Source of the DNA: Streptomyces pyxinae
GTDB taxonomy: Bacteria; Actinomycetota; Actinomycetes; Streptomycetales; Streptomycetaceae
Assembly: GCF_024756275.1 (NCBI RefSeq)
Contig: NZ_JANUGQ010000001.1
Location: 372,001 to 436,000, forward strand
DNA length: 64,000 nt
Direction of reading: 5' to 3'
Every line of letters starts with the position of its first letter. Position 1 is the stretch's first letter. The notes under the pieces are model-generated. The model was given only the letters and a program-made list of their open reading frames with translations, had not been told where the DNA came from and did not search any database. The translations under genes and the position numbers were made by a program. Below, in pieces: positions 25,806 through 35,000 of the stretch.

Positions 25806-26185
25806 GCCGAGACCGGGTTCTTGCGCGGACGGCCACGCGGCCGCTTGCGCGCCACGACCACTCCCTGGACGAAGAGCTCACCGCCCCAGACACCCCAGGG
25901 CTCGCGCCGCTCCTTCGCGCCCGCGAGGCAGGCGGCCATGAGCGGGCAGGTGCGGCAGAGGGACTTCGCGTACTCGACGTCGGCCGGCGACTCCGCGAAG
26001 AAGACCTCGGGGTCATAGGCGCGGCAGGGCACGGGCGTGGCGAGGTTCTCGATGGCGTCGTCGAGCGCGGTGAGCGCGGTGAGCGCGGTGAGCGGAGCGA
26101 GGGGGGTCAAGTCGGGGTCCTCCGTGAGGGGCGGGGCGATCGCGTCGGAAGGCGGTACGGACGGGGCGTGCGCTTCGAGTTGCAC
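25802..26185 (-). CDS. wblC: WhiB-like iron-sulfur transcription factor WblC (WhiB7)
   Basis: The 127-residue protein has the WhiB cluster ligands C54, C77, C80 and C86 (C...CxxCx5C), the G[VI]WGG turn (WGVWGG, 98-102) and a C-terminal AT-hook (RPRGRPRK), the combination typical of WhiB7/WblC. It partners the housekeeping sigma factor to switch on intrinsic antibiotic-resistance genes when translation is inhibited. The GTG at 26185 is preceded by GAGGAAG. A variable N-terminal stretch repeats TAL three times. Its roughly 620-base leader contains an upstream ORF and an intrinsic terminator, and the promoter has a WblC-type AT-rich box. The gene lies downstream of uvrD2 and shares ATGA with the next gene. 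Confidence 0.93.
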   Translation of the reverse strand: MQLEAHAPSVPPSDAIAPPLTEDPDLTPLAPLTALTALTALDDAIENLATPVPCRAYDPEVFFAESPADVEYAKSLCRTCPLMAACLAGAKERREPWGVWGGELFVQGVVVARKRPRGRPRKNPVSA

Positions 26186-26289
26186 GGTGGTGTCTTCCTC
26201 GTCTGGTTCGGTCCGGCCGGTCGGCCGGTGGGCTGGTACCGGGTTCTGCCTGTCCCGAGGCCCCTTCGGTCCGTTCCGCCCGGTCGGGC

Positions 26290-26332
26290 AAAACAGAAGG
26301 GCCGCGGATCCCGGGTGGGGTTCCGCGGCCCT
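26290..26332 (-). terminator. Intrinsic attenuator in the wblC leader
   Basis: On the minus strand, AGGGCCGCGGA (26332-26322) pairs over 11 bases with TCCGCGGCCCT (26308-26298) and is followed by TCTGTTTTG. It is one of the few hairpins here with a real U-tract. It lies 105 bases upstream of the wblC start and 24 bases after the upstream ORF stop, as expected for a translation-responsive attenuator. Confidence 0.8.
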
Positions 26333-26356
26333 GAAGGCGCCGGCCTGATCACTGGA

Positions 26357-26686
26357 TCAGGCTGGATCACTCCAGGGTTCGAGCCCACGGAAGGCCCACA
26401 TGGTGTGGTGCTGCGTCTGCTGCTTGTGTTCGGCACCGGTCGCCGCGCAGGCATAGGCCGTGGCCTCCGCCGCCGCTACTCCTGCTTCCAGCGCCTTGGT
26501 CGGTCGCTCATTCCGCTCCCGGACGGGCAGAGCCGCCGGGAGGGCCAGGGGACGCACGGCTGCGAAGCCGGACATACCGGTGCCCTGGACCTGGAACGCC
26601 GAGGCGGAGAGGCCGAGCGAGCAGGTGGAGGCGGAAATCGGGCGATCGGTCAGTTTGGCGGTGGTGCTGGTGTTGATGCTGATCAC
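26357..26686 (-). CDS. wblC leader ORF (109 codons), probable regulatory upstream ORF
   Basis: This open frame starts at a GTG (26686) with a very strong ribosome binding site (GAGGAGG, eight bases upstream) about 115 bases into the predicted transcript, and ends 24 bases before the attenuator hairpin. The start region (MISINTSTTAKLTDR) is rich in Ile, Ser and Thr. The rest is Ala/Pro/Arg-rich without domain features, and the end is His/Gln/Trp-containing (HKQQTQHHTMW). It is probably translated mainly to sense ribosome inhibition: stalled or slowed ribosomes would alter folding of the attenuator. Most whiB7-type leaders I recall have shorter upstream ORFs. The peptide itself may have no function. 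Confidence 0.65.
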   Translation of the reverse strand: MISINTSTTAKLTDRPISASTCSLGLSASAFQVQGTGMSGFAAVRPLALPAALPVRERNERPTKALEAGVAAAEATAYACAATGAEHKQQTQHHTMWAFRGLEPWSDPA

Positions 26687-26808
26687 TGGACTCGCCTCCT
26701 CTCGGCGTCTCGGGGGGAGACCGGCCGGGGCCGGCTCCGCACGTATTCGGATGGATTAGTACAGCACGAGGACCGGGCTTCCAGGAAGCCGCCGTTCTCG
26801 TGGTTAAG

Positions 26809-26848
26809 AACCTATGGGGATCGCGGGCGCCCGCGCAAACTATTTTTC
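26809..26848 (-). promoter_or_regulatory. wblC promoter with WblC-type AT-rich box
   Basis: On the minus strand, AAAAATA lies immediately before TTGCGC (-35, 26838-26833), followed by an 18-base spacer and TAGGTT (-10, 26814-26809). WhiB7/WblC proteins recognise an AT-rich stretch just upstream of the -35 through their AT-hook, so this promoter is probably autoregulated. The AT run is conspicuous in an otherwise GC-rich region. Confidence 0.72.
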
Positions 26849-26858
26849 CGATGACTTC

Positions 26859-29090
26859 TCACGCATCTGCCAGGTGGTCTGATCCACCGTTCTGACCTGC
26901 GCAGATGGCCAGGACATCGGCGCCGAAGCGGTCCAGCTTGCGGACGCCGACGCCGGCGATGCGGGCGAGCTCCCCGGCGTCCGACGGGACCGCCTCCGCG
27001 ATCGCCATCAGCGTCTTGTCGGTGAAGACGCAGTAGGCGGGCTGGGCCAGCTGCCGGGCCTGTCCGGCCCGCCAGTCGTGCAGACGGTTGTAGAGGCCCT
27101 CGTCCATGTCGGAGGGGCAGTCCTCGCAGCGCGTCAGCTTCATCGCCCCGGCCTCGGTGAGCGTGGTGCCGCAGACCCGGCACCGCACCGGGCCGCGCGC
27201 CCGGCGCCGGCCGCCGCCCGTGCCGCGCCCCGCGCCCCCGGGCTCCCCGGCCGCGTCGAGCGGTGAGCGGGGTCCCGGTGCCGCCGCCGAGCCGGTCCGC
27301 AGGCCGTGCAGGAACCGGCTGGGGCGCCGGGAGGCCCTGCCCCCAGGCGAGCGGGAGAGCGCCCAGGAGAGGGCGAGGTGCAGCCGGGCCCGGGTGACCC
27401 CGACGTACAGCAGCCGGCGCTCCTCCTCGATCTGCTCCTCGGTCCTGGCGTAGGTGATCGGGAGCATGCCCTCGGTGAGCCCCACCAGGAAGACCGCGTC
27501 CCACTCCAGGCCCTTGGCCGCGTGCAGCGAGGCGAGCGTCACGCCCTGGACCGCCGGGGCGTGCTGGGCGGCGGCCCGCTCGTCCAGCTCCGCGACGAGG
27601 TCGCCCAGGGTGGCGCCCGGCCGGGCGGCGGCGAAGTCCTCGGCCAGCCGGACCAGCGCGGCCAGCGACTCCCAGCGGTCCCGGACCGATCCCGAGCCCG
27701 CCGGGGGCTCGGGCGTCCACCCCTTGGTGGAGAGCACCGCCCGCACCTGGGACGGCAGGTCCACCACGTCGTCGAGCAGCGCGTCATTGCCGCCGAACCG
27801 GGCGGCCCCGCGCAGCGCCGCGCCCGCCTCCCGGACCTCCTGCCGCTCGAAGAACCGCTCGGCCCCGCGCAGCTGGTAGGGGACCCCGACGTCCGCGAGG
27901 GCCTGCTCGTAGACCTCGGACTGGGCGTTGATCCGGTACAGCACCGCGATCTCGCCCGCCGGGACACCGGCGGCGATCAGGTCCCGGATCCGGCGGGCGG
28001 CGCCCTCGGCCTCGGAGGGCTCGTCACCGTACTCGGTGAAGACCGGCTCGGGGCCCGGGTCCCGCTGCGAGACCAGGGCGAGCCGGTGGTCGGCGGCCCG
28101 GCCCCGGGCCTGGGCGAGCAGACCGTTGGCCAGGTGGACGACCTGGGGGGTGGAGCGGTAGTCCCGGACCAGCTTCACCACGGTCGCCCCGGGGTGGCGG
28201 GTCCGGAAGTCCAGCAGGTGGTCGGGGGTGGCGCCGGTGAAGGAATAGATGGTCTGGCTGGCGTCCCCGACCACGCAGATGCTGTTCCGGTCCCCGAGCC
28301 ACAGCTCCAGCAGCCGCTGCTGGAGCGGCGAGACGTCCTGGTACTCGTCCACCACGAAGTGCTGGTACTGCCGTCGCACCTGGTCCGCGATGTCGTGCCG
28401 GTCCTGGAGGACGGCGACGGTCAGCAGCAGCACGTCCTCGAAGTCGATGACGCCCCGGTCCCGCTTCAGCTGCTCGTACATGGCGTAGATCTGGCCGATC
28501 TCGGCCCGGTCGCGGGGGGCGTCCCGGCCGGCCCGGACGGCCGCCGCCGGGTAGTCGGCGGGCACGGTCTGGGTGACCTTGGCCCACTCGATCTCGCCGG
28601 TGGTGTCGCGCAGCTCGTTCCGGTCCAGCCGGACCCGGCAGCGGGCCGCCGCCTCGCCCACCAGCTGGACCTTCCGCTCCAGCAGCCGGGGGATCTCGCC
28701 GCCGATGGCTTTCGGCCAGAAGTACTGGAGCTGCCGGAGCGCCGCCGAGTGGAAGGTCCGCGCCTGCACCCCGCCGGCGCCGAGCTGCCGCAGCCGGCCG
28801 CGCATCTCCCCGGCCGCCCGGTTGGTGAAGGTGACCGCGAGCACCGTCGCGGGCTGGAGGATGCCCGCCCGCACCCCGTAGGCGATCCGGTGGGTGATCG
28901 CCCTGGTCTTGCCCGTACCGGCGCCGGCCAGCACACACACCGGCCCGTGCAGGGCGGTCGCCACCTCGCGCTGCTCCGGGTCGAGCCCGTCGAGCACCGC
29001 GTCGGCGTCCTGCGGCGGCAGCGCGTACTGGCTCGCGCCGGCGGTGCCGGAGGCATGCGGGAAGAGGGTGGAGTGCGGGGCTGATGTCAC
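26859..29090 (-). CDS. uvrD2: ATP-dependent DNA helicase UvrD2 (SF1, with HRDC)
   Basis: This 743-residue superfamily-1A helicase has motif I AGAGTGKT (about residue 55), motif II VVDEYQD (about 243), GDASQTIYSF, motif V LHAAKGLEWDAVF and motif VI RRLLYVGVTRAR. A C-terminal extension carries two zinc knuckles (CRVCG and CEDCP, about 625-645) and an HRDC domain (about 670-735, DKTLMAIAEAVPSDAGELARIAGVG), the architecture of actinobacterial UvrD2. It unwinds DNA in repair. A GTG at 29090 starts it. It diverges from mycoredoxin and lies directly upstream of the wblC promoter, only 11 bases from the AT-rich box. Confidence 0.92.
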   Translation of the reverse strand: MTSAPHSTLFPHASGTAGASQYALPPQDADAVLDGLDPEQREVATALHGPVCVLAGAGTGKTRAITHRIAYGVRAGILQPATVLAVTFTNRAAGEMRGRLRQLGAGGVQARTFHSAALRQLQYFWPKAIGGEIPRLLERKVQLVGEAAARCRVRLDRNELRDTTGEIEWAKVTQTVPADYPAAAVRAGRDAPRDRAEIGQIYAMYEQLKRDRGVIDFEDVLLLTVAVLQDRHDIADQVRRQYQHFVVDEYQDVSPLQQRLLELWLGDRNSICVVGDASQTIYSFTGATPDHLLDFRTRHPGATVVKLVRDYRSTPQVVHLANGLLAQARGRAADHRLALVSQRDPGPEPVFTEYGDEPSEAEGAARRIRDLIAAGVPAGEIAVLYRINAQSEVYEQALADVGVPYQLRGAERFFERQEVREAGAALRGAARFGGNDALLDDVVDLPSQVRAVLSTKGWTPEPPAGSGSVRDRWESLAALVRLAEDFAAARPGATLGDLVAELDERAAAQHAPAVQGVTLASLHAAKGLEWDAVFLVGLTEGMLPITYARTEEQIEEERRLLYVGVTRARLHLALSWALSRSPGGRASRRPSRFLHGLRTGSAAAPGPRSPLDAAGEPGGAGRGTGGGRRRARGPVRCRVCGTTLTEAGAMKLTRCEDCPSDMDEGLYNRLHDWRAGQARQLAQPAYCVFTDKTLMAIAEAVPSDAGELARIAGVGVRKLDRFGADVLAICAGQNGGSDHLADA

Positions 29091-29279
29091 CCTGCCATGC
29101 TGCCAGGTCTCCCGGCGGCTGCGCGGCGCCCGTCCACAGTCCCGTCCCGACCATCACATTTTCGCCACCGCAGAGGATCAAGGAACGCCGGTGTGGCCGG
29201 GGCCGCACCGGGAATGGTTCGCCGGGTCCGGACGTTCTCCGGTGCGACGACGCCGAACCCAGAAGGAGCGCGAGAAGCG

Positions 29280-29537
29280 ATGCAGGGCACTGTGACGATG
29301 TACAGCACCACCTGGTGCGGCTACTGCCGGCGGCTGAAGAGCCAGCTGGACCGCGAGGGCATCGCGTACACCGAGATCAACATCGAGCAGGACCCGGAGT
29401 CGGCCGCGTTCGTGGAGAAGGCCAACGGCGGCAACCAGACCGTGCCCACCGTGCGTGTGGCGCCCGCCACGGGCGGCGCGGAGGTCGTCATGACCAACCC
29501 GAGCCTGGCCCAGGTGAAGCAGGCGCTGGCCGTCTGA
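29280..29537 (+). CDS. mrx1: Mycoredoxin (glutaredoxin-like, mycothiol-dependent)
   Basis: This 85-residue thioredoxin-fold protein has the redox motif CGYC in TTWCGYCRRLKSQL (Cys at about 13 and 16), the cis-Pro segment VPTVRV and the C-terminal helix NPSLAQVKQAL. In actinobacteria these proteins reduce mycothiol mixed disulfides. The syntenic M. tuberculosis gene Rv3198A encodes mycoredoxin-1. AAGGAG lies ten bases before the ATG. It diverges from uvrD2 and converges on nudC, with an imperfect hairpin between. Confidence 0.9.
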   Translation: MQGTVTMYSTTWCGYCRRLKSQLDREGIAYTEINIEQDPESAAFVEKANGGNQTVPTVRVAPATGGAEVVMTNPSLAQVKQALAV

Positions 29538-29561
29538 GGCACCGGACGCGCCCGTCGCGAG

Positions 29562-29599
29562 GAGGCCCCACCGCCGGAAGGACCGGGCGGCGGGGCCTC
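29562..29599. terminator. Terminator between mycoredoxin and nudC
   Basis: GAGGCCCCaCCGCC-GG and CCGGGCGGCGGGGCCTC form a long stem with one mismatch and one bulge. It is positioned between convergent genes. Confidence 0.6.
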
Positions 29600-29655
29600 A
29601 CGCGTGCCGGGCCCGGGCCGGCGGGCGGCGGGGGCCGCGGCTGCCGGGCCGGGGG

Positions 29656-30591
29656 TCAGCGGGTGGGGAGGGGTTCGCCGTACCAGATCTCGATGAGGCG
29701 GGAGGCGATGGAGATGCCGAACGGCGGCAGCACCTCGCCGGAGGCGAAGGCGGCCCGCAGCTCGGCGCGGGAGAACCAGCGGGCCTCCTCGATCTCGTCG
29801 CCGTCCACCTGGATCTCCGTCGAGGTGGCGCGGGCGAAGAAGCCGAGCATCAGGCTGGAGGGGAACGGCCAGGGCTGGCTGGCGAGGTACTCGACCTTGC
29901 CGACGGCCAGACCGGCCTCCTCCTGGACCTCGCGGGCCACCGCCTGCTCGATGGACTCGCCCGGCTCCACGAAGCCGGCCAGGGTGGAGAAGCGGCCCTC
30001 CGGCCAGTGCACCTGGCGGCCGAGGAGCACCCGGTCCTGGTCGTCGGTGACCAGCATGATCACCGCCGGGTCGGTGCGCGGGTAGTGCTCGGCGCCGCAG
30101 GCCTGGCAGCGGCGGATGTGGCCGGCCGCGGCGATCACCGTGCGCTCGCCGCAGCGGGAGCAGAAACGATGCATCCGCTGCCAGTTCTCCAGCGCCACGG
30201 CGTGGACCATCAGGCCCGCGTCCCGGTCGCCGAGGAGCAGACCCGCCTCGCGCAGTCCGGCCGCGCGGGCGGACTGGTCCATCCGGCCCGGCAGGCTGTC
30301 CTTCTGGAGGGCGAAGTAGCTGACGCCCGCCTCGTCGGTGCCGAGGAAGTACCGGTGGGTCTCGGTGAGCGGCGCCTCGAAGGACGGGGTCATCACCAGC
30401 TCGGTGCGGCCGTCCGGGGTGTCGTCGATCAGCACCTGGCCGCCGGAGACCACGAAGACCCGGGTGGAGGGGTGGCTCCAGGCGGCCGCCAGCCAGGCCT
30501 CGTCCAGGCGGTGGTGAGCGGCACGGTCGATGCCGCTCGGTGCGGTGAGGCCGATGGGCTGCCGCCCGGCCTCGTCACTGATGGTGCTCAC
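29656..30591 (-). CDS. nudC: NAD(H) pyrophosphatase / RNA deNADding enzyme NudC
   Basis: The 311-residue protein has the NudC layout: an N-terminal domain, a zinc ribbon (CSRCG near 145 and CQACG near 162) and a Nudix domain with the box GFVEPGESIEQAVAREVQEEAGL (about 208-230), followed by the family-specific SQPWPFPSS. It hydrolyses NADH and NAD-capped RNA. M. tuberculosis Rv3199c is the syntenic relative. The ATG at 30591 sits 22 bases after the dipeptidase stop, so it belongs to the adn operon end. All zinc and Nudix residues look intact. Confidence 0.93.
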   Translation of the reverse strand: MSTISDEAGRQPIGLTAPSGIDRAAHHRLDEAWLAAAWSHPSTRVFVVSGGQVLIDDTPDGRTELVMTPSFEAPLTETHRYFLGTDEAGVSYFALQKDSLPGRMDQSARAAGLREAGLLLGDRDAGLMVHAVALENWQRMHRFCSRCGERTVIAAAGHIRRCQACGAEHYPRTDPAVIMLVTDDQDRVLLGRQVHWPEGRFSTLAGFVEPGESIEQAVAREVQEEAGLAVGKVEYLASQPWPFPSSLMLGFFARATSTEIQVDGDEIEEARWFSRAELRAAFASGEVLPPFGISIASRLIEIWYGEPLPTR

Positions 30592-30613
30592 TTGAGGTTC
30601 CTACTCCCCCGGA

Positions 30614-32056
30614 TCACTGGGTCGGGTACGTCTGGTCGGCGGGTCGGCGGAGCGCGTCCGGCAGGTCGCTCCACAGGTGGGCGGCGGCCTCCGCGCCCTT
30701 GAGCAGCAGGTCCAGCTCGACCTTCTCGTTGGGCGCGTGCCAGCCGTCGGACGGCACCGAGATGCCGAGGAACAGCACCGGGGCCGCCAGCACGTCCTGG
30801 AGGTCGGCCGCCGGGCCGGAGCCGCCCTCACGGGTGAACCGGATCTTCGCGCCGTCGAAGGCCGCGCTCATCGACCGTACGACGGATCGGAGCGCGGGGT
30901 GGTCGAGCGGGGTGAGGCAGGGGCGGGTGGGGGCGCCGAAGACGATCTCGTGGCGGATGCCGGGCGGGACCTGACCGGCCACCCACTCCCGTACCGCGGT
31001 CTCGATCTTGTCCGGATCCTGGCCGGCGACCAGCCGGAACGACAGCTTCAGCCGGGCCGAGGCGGGCACGATGGTCTTGCCGCCGGGGCCCTGGTAGCCG
31101 CCGCCGATGCCGTTGACCTCGGCGGTGGGCCGGGCCCAGACCCGCTCCAGGGTGGAGTACCCGGCCTCACCGGAGGCGGCGTACGACCTGGCGGTGCGGA
31201 GCCAGGTGGCCTCGTCGAAGGGCAGCTCCGCGATGAGCGCCCGCTCGGCGTCGGTCAGCTCGGCCACGTCGTCGTAGAAGCCGGGGACGGTCACCCGCTC
31301 CTGCTCGTCGTGGAGCGCGGCGACCAGCCGGGCGGCGGCGGTGGCCGGGTTGGGCACCGCCCCGCCGAAGGCGCCGGAGTGGATGTCCTGGTCGGGGCCG
31401 GTCAGCTCGATCTCGCAGTCGGCCACCCCGCGCATCCCGGTGCAGACGGTGGGGGTGGTCTCGGACCACATCCCGGTGTCCGAGACGATCACCACACCGG
31501 CGGCCAGCCGCTCCCGGTGCTCCTCCACCAGCGCCCGGAAGTGCGCGGAGCCGGACTCCTCCTCGCCCTCGACCAGCAGCTTGAGGTGGACGGCGGGCGC
31601 GGTCCTGCCGGTGGCGGCGAGATGGGCCCGGACGCCCAGGGTGTGGAAGAACACCTGGCCCTTGTCGTCGGCGGCGCCGCGCGCGTACAGCCGGTTTCCC
31701 CGGACGACGGGCGCGAAGGGGTCGGTGTCCCAGCCGTCCTCCCGGACGGCGGGCTGCACGTCGTGGTGGCCGTAGACCAGGACGACCGGCGCGTCCGGGT
31801 CGCCGGAGGGCCACTCCGCGAAGACCGCGGGACCGCCGTCCCCGGCCGTCTCCCAGACCTCCGCCACCGGGAAGCCGGTGTCCCCCAGCGTCTCGGCCAG
31901 CCACTCCGCGCTGCGCCGCACATCGGCGGCGTGCTCGGGCTGGGCCGAGACCGACGGGATGCGCAGCCAGGCGGCGAGGTCGTCGAGGAAGGCCGCGCGG
32001 TGCTGCTCGACATACGCGCGTACGGGATGGACGGCACTGTCCGGGGTGTCGCTCAT
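30614..32056 (-). CDS. M20-family dipeptidase
   Basis: The 480-residue metallopeptidase has the M20 zinc motifs YGHHDVQP (about 94-101), the bridging Asp in RGAADDKGQ, catalytic EGEEESGS (about 155) and the lid-domain His in IHSGAFGGAVPNP. The final ligand is the His in GWHAPNEKV. Such enzymes (peptidase V/CNDP type) cleave dipeptides in the cytosol. I chose the ATG at 32056; the frame stays open far upstream but is only an overlap with adnB sequence. It starts ten bases after the adnB stop and 22 bases before nudC, so it is co-transcribed with the recombination genes although no functional link is evident. In M. tuberculosis an ion channel gene, Rv3200c, sits here instead. Confidence 0.9.
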   Translation of the reverse strand: MSDTPDSAVHPVRAYVEQHRAAFLDDLAAWLRIPSVSAQPEHAADVRRSAEWLAETLGDTGFPVAEVWETAGDGGPAVFAEWPSGDPDAPVVLVYGHHDVQPAVREDGWDTDPFAPVVRGNRLYARGAADDKGQVFFHTLGVRAHLAATGRTAPAVHLKLLVEGEEESGSAHFRALVEEHRERLAAGVVIVSDTGMWSETTPTVCTGMRGVADCEIELTGPDQDIHSGAFGGAVPNPATAAARLVAALHDEQERVTVPGFYDDVAELTDAERALIAELPFDEATWLRTARSYAASGEAGYSTLERVWARPTAEVNGIGGGYQGPGGKTIVPASARLKLSFRLVAGQDPDKIETAVREWVAGQVPPGIRHEIVFGAPTRPCLTPLDHPALRSVVRSMSAAFDGAKIRFTREGGSGPAADLQDVLAAPVLFLGISVPSDGWHAPNEKVELDLLLKGAEAAAHLWSDLPDALRRPADQTYPTQ

Positions 32057-32066
32057 ATGACCGAGC

Positions 32067-35000
32067 CTATCCGGCGTCCGGAGTGGATCGGCCGGCCCCG
32101 GGGTGAGCTTGATCATGGGGCGCGGGCCCGGGCGGACCGCCGGCCGGGGCGGGCTCGGGGAGCAACAGGCGTTCCAGCTCCCGACGGCCCGGAAGACGGC
32201 CGGGGCGGACGACCTCCCCGGTGCGGACATAGACGAAGGCGGCGCCCACCTCGTCCGCCGGCAGACCGTGCGCCTCCGCCCAGGCCAGCCGGTAGACGGC
32301 CAGCTGGAGCGGGTCCCCGTCGCGGGTGCGGCTGGTCTTCCAGTCCACGATCTCGTACGCCCCGGTCGCCTCGTCCCGGTAGACCGCGTCGATCCGGCCC
32401 CGGACCACCCGGCCCGCCAGCTCCAGCTGGAACGGGGCCTCCATCCGGTACGGGGTGCGGCGGGCGTACGGGGTGTGCTCGAACGCCTCCTTGAGCGCGG
32501 CCAGGTCGCGTTCGTCGGCGATCTCGGGCTCGTCCGCGTACACCTCGCCGCCCGGCAGCTCGTCCGGGCCCAGCATCGGCAGCGGCAGCGCCTCGAACCG
32601 CGCCTCCACCCAGGCGTGGAACCGGGTGCCGCGCCGGGCGGCGGGCTGCGGGGGGCGGGGCATGGGCCGGGCCAGCTCCTGGGCGAAGGCGTCCGGGTCG
32701 GCGGCGAGCCGGAGCAGCTGGGAGGCCGAGAGGGAGGCGGGCAGCGGGACGTCCCGGACGGTGGCGCGGGCCCGCAGCAGCTCGCCGGTGAGCGCGTCGA
32801 GGTCCCGGTCCCAGGAGGTGATGGCCCGGGCCTCCTCGGGGGTGAGCGGCTCCCCGGGCTCCCGGGGAGCGGGCAGGGCGGGCCGTCGCCCGGGGGGCTT
32901 GACTCCGGCGGGCGTGGTGCGGGGTGCGGTCCCGGCGGCCGGGGTTCCGGCGGCTCGCGCCTCGGTGGCCGGGGTCCCGGCGGTCCGGGGCCCGGGGGCC
33001 TCGTCGGCGGTCGTGTCGGACCGGGCCGGCCGGTCCTCCCACGCGCCGGGGTCGGGCGGCAGGTCGTCCTCGGGCCAGGGCTCGGACCGGAACTCGGGCC
33101 AGGGCTCGTCCCACGGCTCCGGGGGTTCGCCGTCCGCCGGGCGCCCGGAGGCGGGCGGGAGGTCCGCCCAGAGGTCCGCGTCCGGGTCGGCCTCCGGAGC
33201 GGCCGGAGCGGTCCATGCCTCCGGAGCAGCCGGGTCGTCCGGATCCGCCGGGGCCGCCGAAAAGTCCGGGGCCACCGAAAAGTCCGCCGGGACCGGGGAA
33301 ACGTCCGGGGAAAAGTCCGCCTCGTCGGCCGGCGCGTGCGGAAAGTCCGCCGGGGCGGTCGAAAAGTCCGGCCGGAGGTCCGCCGGGCCGGGGGAAAGGT
33401 CCGGGCGGGCGTCCGCCGCATACATGCCGGGGTCCGGGTACGTGCCGGGGGAAAGGTCCGGGCGGGCCTCCACCGGATACGCAACGGGGCCCGGGCCCGC
33501 GCCCAGGTCCGGCTCCCGGTCCGCGTCCGGGCCAGCCGCCGCTTCCAGATACGCCAGCACCCGGTCGCGGGCCTCGCGGCGGCGGCGGAGGGAGTCGGGG
33601 TCGAGCGGCAGCGGCCAGGGCTGCTCGGTCGTGGCGGCGGCCAGCGCCGGGTTCTCGTCGCCCGCGTCCGGGTCGGGTGCCTCCGCCCAGGCCTCGACCT
33701 CCCCGTGGCCGGCCGCGCAGTGCTCGTACAGCGCCTCCAGGAAGGGCGACGGGCCCCGGGGGCGCTTCTGGGTCGGCCCCCACCAGTGGGCGGAGGCCAG
33801 CAGCAGCGACCGGGGCCGGGTGAAGGTCACATAGCCGAGCCGCAGCTCCTCGGTGTGCTGGTGCTCCTTCATCGCCTCCTTGAAGGACTTCATCGCCCCG
33901 GCGTCCCAGGTGTCGATGCCCGGCAGGGTGGGCGCGTCGCCGCGCAGGGCGTGCGGGAGCACCTGGGGCTGGGCCGTCCAGGACTCCCGGGCGCGGGCGC
34001 TCGGGAACTGCCCGGCGACCAGTCCGGGGACCGCCACCACGTCCCACTCCAGGCCCTTGGACTTGTGGGCGGTCAGCACCTTGACGGTGTTCTCGCCGCC
34101 CGGCAGCGCGTTGTCCAGGCCCTTCTCGTACTGCGCCGCGGTCCGCAGGAAGCCCAGGAAGGCGAGGAGCGACGCCTCCCCGTCGAGCGAGGCGAAACCG
34201 GCGGCGATGTCCAGGAAGTGGTGGAGGGTCTCCCGGCGGCGGGCGGCCAGGGCGTGCGGGGACGCCGACAGCTCGACCTCCAGGCCCGTCTGGGCCAGCA
34301 CCCGGTGCAGCACGTCCATCAGCGGGTCGGCCAGCGAGCGGCGCAGCTCCCGCAGCTCGGCCGCGAGCCGGGCGAACCGGACCCGGGCCTCGGCGGAGAA
34401 CGGCAGCCCGCCGTCATCCGTGCCGGAGCCGGAGCCGGGGCCGGAAAGGGAGCCGCCCGCGTCCAGGAAGGTGTCCAGCGCGTCGGCGAGGGATATCACC
34501 TCGGCCGGGTCCACCCCCTCCACGGCGGCGGCGAGACGCTGGTCCGGGTCGGTCTCCTCGCCCGGGCGGTGGACCAGGAGCCGGGCGCGGCGGCCGAGCA
34601 GGGCCAGGTCCCGGGGGCCGATCCGCCAGCGGGGCCCGGTGAGCAGCCGGACCAGGGAGGCGTTGGCGCCCGGGTCCTGGAGCACCTCGCAGACCGCCAC
34701 CAGATCGGCCACCTCGGGGAGGTGCAGCAGCCCGGAGAGGCCGACCACCTCGACCGGCACCTCCCGGGCGACCAGCTCGGCCTGGATGCGCGGGAAGTCG
34801 GTGGCGGTGCGGCAGAGGACGGCGATCTCGCCCGGCTCCTTGCCGGTGCGGACCAGATGGGCGATCGAGTCGGCCAGCCAGGCCAGCTCCTCGTCCTGGG
34901 TGGGCAGCAGGGCGACGCGCACGGAGCCGTCCCGCTCGGCGCCGGGGGCGGGGCGCAGCGCCTCCACGCCCTCGTGCATGGCCCGCAGCGGGGCGGCGAG

